Shown here piece by piece: positions 7,521 through 15,600 of a stretch of DNA of 55,941 nucleotides. The notes below the pieces were generated by a model. It had not been told where the DNA came from. It was given only the letters and a program-made list of their open reading frames with translations, and did no database searches. Positions within the stretch are counted from its first letter, which is position 1; the number at the start of each line of letters is the position of its first letter. The translations under genes and the position numbers were made by a program. The stretch is from Butyrivibrio sp. (GTDB taxonomy: Bacteria > Bacillota > Clostridia > Lachnospirales > Lachnospiraceae), in contig NZ_JAFRGN010000052.1 of the NCBI RefSeq assembly GCF_017433805.1, positions 1 through 55,941 on the forward strand. The letters are read 5' to 3'.

Positions 7521-8336
7521 ATGACAATAGAAGCTTATTTGAATCCAGACTTTACGATTATCAAGAAACTGATTTTTTTATGCCTGACCTTGGCGCTTAG
7601 CGGCGTTTGTATAGGAATTATCTTTCTTTTTTCTAAGGCTTATGGCAAGAAATATGACGAAAGATGCAGGGAGGATTATACAAAAGAAGACTTTGAAGTG
7701 AGACTTCAGAAGTTCTTTGAGATGATAATATCAGGAACCTGCGTAATGTCTTTTTCCTGTGCTTATGTCATCATCAACCATGTGTATGAGCTTGTGGAGA
7801 CGGGAAAGGCCGTTAACCTTACGCCGTTTGAGACGTTTCTGACAACTACCTGGGCAGATGGTAAGGATTTTGTTCTGCTGTTTTTGATATGCTTTTCATG
7901 TGTTCTTAATTCCATACTGGATACCTTTATTATTCCGCTCAAGATACTAAAGAGCGAAGAGAAGGCTACCATGAGAATGCTTGGCATGTTCTTTGCCATC
8001 ATAACTCTGATGTACCTTAATACTATAGGTGATGAGAGTCAGTATGGGCCTGTTATGATGTATTACTTTGGACTAATGATAGGTAGATTCGTGTACTTTG
8101 ATGCTTCCTTCAAGGATTTCCTGGCAAATATGAAGAAGGTTATAGAAAATTCGCCGATTCTTCTGATGTACGTCATATACACCTGGATATTGGTGTTTAC
8201 AGGATTTAAGCTGGAATATTTTCTTGAGAGAAATTACTACATTGTTGGTATATTCCACTCTCAGCTATTTATGATATTTGTTGTGTTAATAGTTTTCTGG
8301 ATAGACAGGATAATAAATAAAACCGCGGCCAAGTGA
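7521..8336 (+). CDS. Unknown 7-TM membrane protein co-transcribed with aguB
   Basis: I do not recognise a named family. The 271-residue protein has about seven hydrophobic segments, roughly at residues 15-36, 70-92, 115-140, 148-168, 176-196, 212-232 and 240-262, with few soluble domains. A short charged loop follows the first segment. It begins 8 bases after the aguB stop, with GAGGA overlapping that stop codon and ATG 7521 five bases later; a TTG at 7509 is in frame but less well placed. It ends inside the terminator at 8319-8347, so it is the last gene of the polyamine operon. A role in polyamine or precursor transport is possible from context only. Confidence 0.75.
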   Translation: MTIEAYLNPDFTIIKKLIFLCLTLALSGVCIGIIFLFSKAYGKKYDERCREDYTKEDFEVRLQKFFEMIISGTCVMSFSCAYVIINHVYELVETGKAVNLTPFETFLTTTWADGKDFVLLFLICFSCVLNSILDTFIIPLKILKSEEKATMRMLGMFFAIITLMYLNTIGDESQYGPVMMYYFGLMIGRFVYFDASFKDFLANMKKVIENSPILLMYVIYTWILVFTGFKLEYFLERNYYIVGIFHSQLFMIFVVLIVFWIDRIINKTAAK

Positions 8337-8347
8337 CCGCGGTTTTT
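8319..8347. terminator. Bidirectional terminator containing a stop codon
   Basis: AAAACCGCGG (8319-8328) pairs with CCGCGGTTTT (8337-8346) around an 8-base loop that contains the TGA stop of the 7-TM gene (8334-8336). A T tail follows on the + strand, and the - strand also reads out into T-rich sequence, so the hairpin can end both the polyamine operon and the convergent hslO transcript. Confidence 0.88.
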
Positions 8348-8361
8348 CTATGTACATTGAA

Positions 8362-9249
8362 TTATTTGGCTTTTTCTTTGATTGCCTTAAGCTCATCTAC
8401 TGAGAAGGTGTAAGCTTTATTGCAGAAGTGACACTTTATCTCGATTTCTTTGCCATCATCTATCATGTCCTGAATATCTTTTTTACCAACAAGCATAAGA
8501 GCACGCTCTACGCGGTCCTTGTCGCAGTTGCAGTAGAAGTTAAGGTCTACTGTATCTGTAAATTCGATATCAAATCCATCAAGAACAATCCTAAGCATAT
8601 CCTCTGGTGTCTTGCCTGCCTTGAGAATGTCTGTGACGGATGAGAACTTACCGAGATTGAACTCGAGATGTGTGATTGTCTGTTCATCAGCAAAAGGCAT
8701 GAGCTGAACAATGAAGCCACCAGCTGCGATTACTGAAAGGTTTTCTCTTTCTACGAGAACTCCGAGACCAACGGAGGAAGGTGTCTGCTCAGATTTGGTG
8801 AAGTAGTAGGTAAGGTCTTCAGCAACTTCTCCTGTGTAGAGAGGAACCTGGCCGACATATGGCTCTTTTAATCCCATGTCTCTGATAACTGTAAGAGTTC
8901 CCTCGCCGATTCCGCCGCCTACATTAAGATGGCCGGCAGCGTTAGGCTCCATGATAACGTATGGATTGCTGACATAGCCCTTAACGTTGCCTTTATTATC
9001 AGCTGTAGCGAGAACGCCCTTAAGTGGGCCATCACCGTCCATCTTGACTGTGATCATATCGCTGTCATTATCCATCATCTGACCCATCATAACTGTTCCT
9101 GTCATGAGCCTTCCAAGAGCTGCTGTAGCGATTGGAGATAGGCCGTGAGCCTTTCTGCCATAATCAGCAAGATCCCTGGTGGTAGCTGCGAATGCTCTTA
9201 TCTGTGCGTTGCCTGCTGTGGCACGTACCATGTAATCTTTGTATCCCAT
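8362..9249 (-). CDS. hslO: Hsp33 redox-regulated chaperonin
   Basis: Cytosolic chaperone activated by oxidation: zinc release and disulfide formation in its C-terminal switch expose a client-binding surface. The 295-residue protein carries the expected C-terminal zinc motif CxC-X30-CxxC (NFYCNC ... CHFC) and the conserved N-terminal MVRATAGNAQIRAFAATT region. The start chosen is ATG at 9249-9247 (MGYKDYMVRA), with AGGAG (complement of 9262-9266) 12 bases upstream. A longer open frame extends to 9369, but its extra N-terminus does not resemble the family. It is transcribed alone, towards the shared terminator. Confidence 0.94.
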   Translation of the reverse strand: MGYKDYMVRATAGNAQIRAFAATTRDLADYGRKAHGLSPIATAALGRLMTGTVMMGQMMDNDSDMITVKMDGDGPLKGVLATADNKGNVKGYVSNPYVIMEPNAAGHLNVGGGIGEGTLTVIRDMGLKEPYVGQVPLYTGEVAEDLTYYFTKSEQTPSSVGLGVLVERENLSVIAAGGFIVQLMPFADEQTITHLEFNLGKFSSVTDILKAGKTPEDMLRIVLDGFDIEFTDTVDLNFYCNCDKDRVERALMLVGKKDIQDMIDDGKEIEIKCHFCNKAYTFSVDELKAIKEKAK

Positions 9250-9309
9250 GTATATATATTTCTCCTTGTTTCTGAAAATCGATTGTATCAAGTTTTTTAA
9301 CTCAACAAT

Positions 9310-9338
9310 ATTATACGAAAAAAACATATATGTAAACA
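9310..9338 (-). promoter_or_regulatory. Candidate hslO promoter
   Basis: On the - strand TATAAT lies at 9315-9310, with TGTTTA (9338-9333) 17 bases upstream, or TTTACA (9336-9331) at 15 bases. The -10 is perfect but the -35 is weak. No CIRCE heat-shock operator is visible. Confidence 0.45.
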
Positions 9339-9516
9339 CTTGGACAAAAATACAATATTTACTGGTCAAAAAAGACTATGCATATATATAAAATGTGCGT
9401 AATAAGCGCTTGTTTTCAGATAATTTGAAATGGTCAAAAATGCAAAACATTATGCTGAAAATGCAATGCCAATTTCCGACAAAATGCCTAAAATATGTTA
9501 TTAGATAAATTATTAT

Positions 9517-9576
9517 TTGTAACATTTTTATGTCTGCGATCTTGAGGGGGATTGCTAAGTAAGGAAATGTTAACAA
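9517..9576 (+). promoter_or_regulatory. Structured 5' UTR of the large pectinase gene
   Basis: TTGTAACATTT (9517-9527) can pair with AAATGTTAACAA (9565-9576), with one bulged base. Inside, GCGATC (9536-9541) pairs with GATTGC (9550-9555) across a loop carrying the purine-rich GAGGGG. The structure ends about 17 bases before the AAAAGGAGG ribosome binding site. I do not recognise it as a known riboswitch class. The rest of the 358-base gap between hslO and this gene (9250-9607) holds the hslO promoter and AT-rich sequence in which I could not fix a convincing + strand promoter. Confidence 0.4.
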
Positions 9577-9607
9577 AAAGGGGAAAGGAAAAAAGGAGGT
9601 TGTTGGG

Positions 9608-12600
9608 ATGTATAAGGGTAGTAACCGACGCTCCAAGGCGCTAGGCAGAAGTCTTGCACTTGGTATGAGCGCCATTATGGCTGCGTCAACTATTGCTGCT
9701 GGTACAGGAAGCATCACAGCATTTGCGGAAGAGGGGGTAAGTTCTCTTGATTCTTCAGATGTGGTCGTTTTTGACGAGGAAGCTTCTGAGGCTGGTAGCG
9801 ATTCTAGTAGTGAAGCTACTTCATTAGAATCTGACACAGAAACTGATGAGGCCAAAGAGGATACTTCTGAAGATGAAGTAGTTCTTTTTGATGAGGCAGA
9901 GGAAGGAGATTCTCTTGATTCTGAGCTTGATGAGCTTGAACTTGAAGAAACTCAGGCTGAGGCTTTGGATGAAGAAACCAAGGTTACAGCTAATCTTCTT
10001 GCTACTACAGCAAATGTAAATGCTTCTGAGGATGGAGTTATTGCAGATCAGGGAGATGATGGCTTTGATAATTTCCATGAAGATCTGACTGTTGCAGATA
10101 TCAGATTCGGTACAAATGGTAACGTTTCATCTGCAAGTGTTTATAGTAAGGATAATGGATACGGTTTTAGCGATGTTGATTATAGCCAGGCAGCTGCCGG
10201 CTGGGTTAGCAACGTTTATTATCCAAGAGTTCCTGCTGTTTCTGCAGGAGCTGGCAATGTAGTTGATGCTGAAGACTATGTTGCTATTGCCAGCAAGATT
10301 TGGACAGAAACTGAATCTACAGGCTATGGCGTTTATACATATGAGAGTACATCTACTTTTGATGTAGATCTTTATAATGCTGATTACAAGGTTGAGGTTA
10401 CATTTGTTAACCCTACTGATAACGGCTATACTGCAGCTCTTGAGGCTGAGGACATTACCAAGGTTACTGGTATCTCAGTTCCCGCTGGCGGAAGTCAATC
10501 AGCTAGCTTTGAGGCTAACCTTGTAGATGGCAATCTTAATCTTAAGTTCCTTGGCACAAGTAGTGCCACATCTATGAGTGATGCGCAGACTACAAAGGTT
10601 TATGTTTCCAGAGTCAAGATCACAAGACTTGCTACTGAGGAAAGAGGTGATAAGCCTACAATCTTTGTTGCTTCTGACTCAACTGTTCAGACTTATGATT
10701 CCTATTATTATCCACAGACTGGATGGGGCCAGGTCCTTTCTTCATACTTTGGTGATTTCGTAGAGGAAAGAGAGTGTGACGACTGCGGATACAGCCAGTC
10801 ACAGGTTTACGAGACAGCAAATGTAATTGTAGAGAACCGTTCAATTGGTGGACGTTCATCCAAGTCCTTTATCGACGAGGGTAAGTTTGATGATATCCTT
10901 GAGGACATCAAGCCAGGTGACTACCTCCTTGTACAGTGGGGACACAATGACGCTACTTACTCAAGACCAAACAGATATGTTTCTGCTGATGATTTTGAGA
11001 AGTGGATGATGGTTTATGTAAATGGTGCTATAGAAAGAGGTGCAACACCTGTACTTGTTACACCAGTTGCCCGCTATAGCTACACAACTAACCCAGATGG
11101 AAGCCTTAATTCTTTTGCAAGTAACTTCGAAGCATACAGACAGGTAATGCTGAGATTATCTGCACAGTACGACATTCCTTATGTTGATCTTACACAGCGT
11201 TCTATCGATGTATGTAACAGCTTTGGAATCGAAGGCTCCAAGATGCTTTTCCTTAAGCTTGCAGCCGGTGAGGTATCTACAGGCGCATATGCAGGTGGCG
11301 TTGATGATTCTACACACCTTCAGTACTATGGAGCACTTAAGTTTGCTCAGTGTGTAGCAGAAGGTATTGTTGATTATGCTAGTGGTAAGGTTGAGGGTGC
11401 TTCAGACAAGCTTGATGATCTGGCTGGTCTTGTAGTTATCAATGCAGCTTCAGAAGCTCCGGCTAAGCCTCAGGGTCTTAAGACAACTTCAATTGGTGCC
11501 ACAAGCATTTCACTTGAGTGGGAAGCTGCTGAGGGCGCAGAGCTTTACTATATTTACAGAGCAGCACTTTCAGAGGGACAGACAATTGATGATGTAGATT
11601 TTTCAAAGGCTGATAAGTATTCTGTTTCAGGTAAGACAACTTATGTTGATCCAAGCTGTGGAGGTGGCGTTACATATGTATATGCCGTAGCAGGCTTTAA
11701 CAGCTATGGTGTAGGAGAAGTATCTGACAAGCTTGCAGTTTCTACTAAGACAGCAGGACTTCGCTTTGACTTTAACTACAACAATTCTCCTACAATGGAA
11801 GGTTGGACTGGTGTTAACCAGAATGAGATGTACACTGCTGAAAAAGGCTATGGATGGATCACAGCTCCTAACAATGGCCGTTACAGAGGTGGAAATGGCA
11901 AGGCTGATTCATCAGCTATGGCAGATGACTTTAACCTTGGTGCCGGAGAATTTGCAGTTGATCTTCCAAACGGTAAATATGAAATTACAGTATATGCTGC
12001 AGATCTTTTAAATGGAACAAGTACAATTAAGCCTGCATATTCTGCTGAGGGAATTTCAATCGGATCAATTGCCTGCAAGCAGTCTCTTGGAAGCTGCACA
12101 GGAACAGTAAGTGTTACAGATGGTCAGCTCAATCTGACAGTAGAAGGTGCTAATCAGTACATCAACGGTGTTACTATTACATCTCTTTTACCAGCTCCTG
12201 GAAACCTTGCTATTACAGAGCTTTCATTCGGTAAGACCACAGCAACATTCCTTCTGTCATTCACTAAGGTAGAGGATGCTGTATCCTACAGAGTTTACCA
12301 GAAGGGTGAGTCTGATAAGACCTTCAATCTGGTTAAGAGCTACACAGCACAGGAACTTATCGACAACGAGCTTGACTGCCGCGCTATGACAGCAGCTCTT
12401 GGTGAAACTTATTCATACTATATGACATGCGTTGTTGCAGACGGTTCTGAGTCAGCAGCAAGTAATATCGTTACTCAGTCAATGCTTGATAGCAGCGTTG
12501 CAGTACCTGCAGCAGTTCGTGGCCTTAAGTGCACAAGCCCTGAGGAAGGCCAGGAAGAGCTTCAGACAACAATTACTCTTGCATGGGATGAGAGCCCAGC

Positions 12601-15600
12601 TGATGAGAATGTTATCAAGTACATCATCTATCGTTCTGCTAAGGCAGAGAGCGATAAGGGCTTCAAGGAGTTTGTTAAGGTTGGAGAATCCTTTACAAAT
12701 TCATTTACAGATGAAGATCCTGAGATAGCTACAAATATTCACTATTACTACAAAGTTGCTGCTATGAATGCAGGTGGAATCGGTGAGCAGTCTGAGACTG
12801 TTGTAACCCCTATCGCTGGTTCACTTGTAGCAGGCGGACTTGAGTCTTATGCTACACGTGCTCTTGTAGTAATGAACCTTGCCGGAGATGCTGGAGCAGA
12901 GATCAAGGTTTCTGCAACAGATAGAGATGGCAATCCTATTACCAGAGGAAATTACCTCTCATGGAGAAGCTTCCCTGGTGACTTCAATGGCAAAGAACTT
13001 ACAACAACATTCAATGTATACAGAAATGGTACATGTATTGCACATGATATCAGTGCAACCAACATGATCGATGAGGGTGGCCTTCCATCCAATGTTTATA
13101 CTGTAGTTGGCTCCAATGATTCTTCTCTTGGCCTTACAGCAAAAGAAACAACTGTATGGGCTAACCAGTACATTGAGCTTAGCCTTAATAAGCCTGCAGA
13201 TGAGACAATGCCAGATGGTTCAACCTGTTCATATACTGCTAATGATATGTCCGTTGGAGATCTTGATGGCGATGGAGAGCTTGAACTCATCGTTAAGTGG
13301 TATCCAAGTAATGCCAAAGATAACTCAGGTTCTGGCTACACAGGAAAGACCTTCCTTGATGGATATGAGGTGGATTTTAGCACAGGTGCTGTAAGCCAGC
13401 TCTGGAGAATTGATCTTGGTGTTAACATCAGATCTGGTGCTCACTATACACAGTTCCAGGTTTGGGACTACGATGCAGACGGTATTGCAGAGATCGCAAT
13501 GAAGACTGCAGATGGTACAACAACTTACAAGAATGAGAATGGAAGTCTTGTTGAGACTGGATTTGTAGGCGCTTGCAACAGCGATGCACTTCCTACAGAT
13601 GTTATCAGTTCCAAGAACGATTACAGAAATACATCTGGTTATGTTCTCGATGGGCCAGAGTACTTCTCAATGTTCAAGGGCAACACTGGTGAACTTATTG
13701 ATACAACTAATTACGTTCCTGCTAGAGGATCAGTATCAGCATGGGGCGATGGCTATGGTAACAGAGTAGACAGATTCCTTTCTGCAACTGCTTACCTTAA
13801 CGGAACAACTCCTTTCGCAGTATTTGCTAGAGGATATTACACAAGAACAGCTCTTACAGCTTATTATCTCACAAAGACAACAGATGATGAGGGCAAAGAA
13901 GTAGAGCAGATCGGTGTTTACTGGAAGTTTGATACAGACAACATTGAAAATGGTTCAGCTTATACAGCTCAGGGTAACCACGGCCTTTCTGTCAACGATG
14001 TTGATGGCGATGGCAAAGATGAGATCGTTTACGGTTCACTTACTATCGACAACGATGGAACAGCTCTTTACTGCACAGGCCTTGGTCACGGCGATGCAAT
14101 GCATGTAAGTGACTGGATTCCTTCTAATCCTGGTCTTGAGGTTATGGATGTTCACGAGCATGACAATGCTGCATACCATGTAGAAATCCATGATGCTGAG
14201 ACAGGTGAGATGATCACTGGTTACTACACAGGTAAGGATACCGGACGTGGAATGGCATCAGATATCGATCCTACAGCAGAGGGAGCAGAGTACTGGTCAA
14301 TTGCTAACCCTAACTACAAGGGCAATGATGAGCCAGCATGGAATTCCAGAAATGCTGATGTATTTAGCTCACTTTCAGGACTTGTTGGAGCTTCAAATGG
14401 ATCAGTAGATTCAATGATCGCACTTTCAGATGGTGCTACACCAGCTGTTAACTTCTCAATGTTCTGGGATGGAGACCTTCTTGCAGATATGCAGGATCAC
14501 ACCTTCAACCAGGCTGCATATGCACCACTTACAACAACTATTGAGAAGTGGGATTATGAGAACCAGAAGTCAATAACACTCTTTGAGTCATCACAGGTTC
14601 TTACAAGTAACGGAACAAAGGGCAACCTTGGTCTTGTTGCAGATATTCTTGGTGATTACAGAGAAGAAATCATCGCAAGATGCGCTGCTGATGACAGCAG
14701 AATTAGAATTTACTCAACAACAATTCAGACTGATTATGTAGTTCCTTGCTCGCTTACAGACCTTGCTTACAGAGAAGGTGTTGCTTGGCAGAACGTTGGC
14801 TACAACCAGCCTGCACATACAAGCTATCTCATCTCTGAAGGCATTATCACTTCCAAGGTTTCAGAGGGAAGCGTTGATGCAAGTAGCGTAACAATCAACT
14901 TCACACAGGCAAATGACGGTGTATATGGTCATGATATTCAGGGCTATGTTGTTAAAAGAGCTGACGTAACAGTTGACGAAAACGGCAACCAGGTAATTGG
15001 CGATTACGAGACAGTAGGAGAGCTTGATGCTAAGGGTGTTGTAACAAGTGAAAGCCCAGTACCTCAGACAGAAAAAGTTCTCGTTGGTTATGCAGATGCA
15101 GGAGTATTCAGAAAGTTTGACTTTGGATACAAGAGCTCAAATGCTACAGGCTTTGAGAGAATCCTCGCAGATGACTATAGCTCGGCAAGAGGCTTCGGAT
15201 GGGAAGAAGGCACAGGTTCAACTGTTAACTGGAATAAGGTTGGCGTAGGAATTGAGAATGCTGGTGATACTCAGACACCTATCGAGAAAGCATGTTGCGA
15301 TCTTGACAGAAGAGACAATGAGCTTAAGTTCTTTGTAGATGCACCTTCGGGAGCATACAGAGTTGATGTTTATGCTGGTGCTGCTTATAACAACAGAGCT
15401 TATAACGATACAACAATTTATGTAAATGGTACAGATCTTGGACAGGTATCACAGTCTCCACTTGTTTCAGATATCGTTAAGTCAACAGTTGTTACTATTG
15501 GCGAAAATGACAAGATTGAAATTGTAGCTTCTAACCCAGGAAATCTTGCAATTCTCAATGCAGCTGTTATTACAAGAGTTAACCCTGTATATGAAGAAGT

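Noticed and set aside
9552-9644. A short possible leader ORF (TTG start after GAGGGGG) overlapping the start of the pectinase gene
   Set aside because: The composition is what purine-rich leader sequence gives by chance, the TTG start lies in a predicted stem, and the peptide has no feature. Kept only as a remark.
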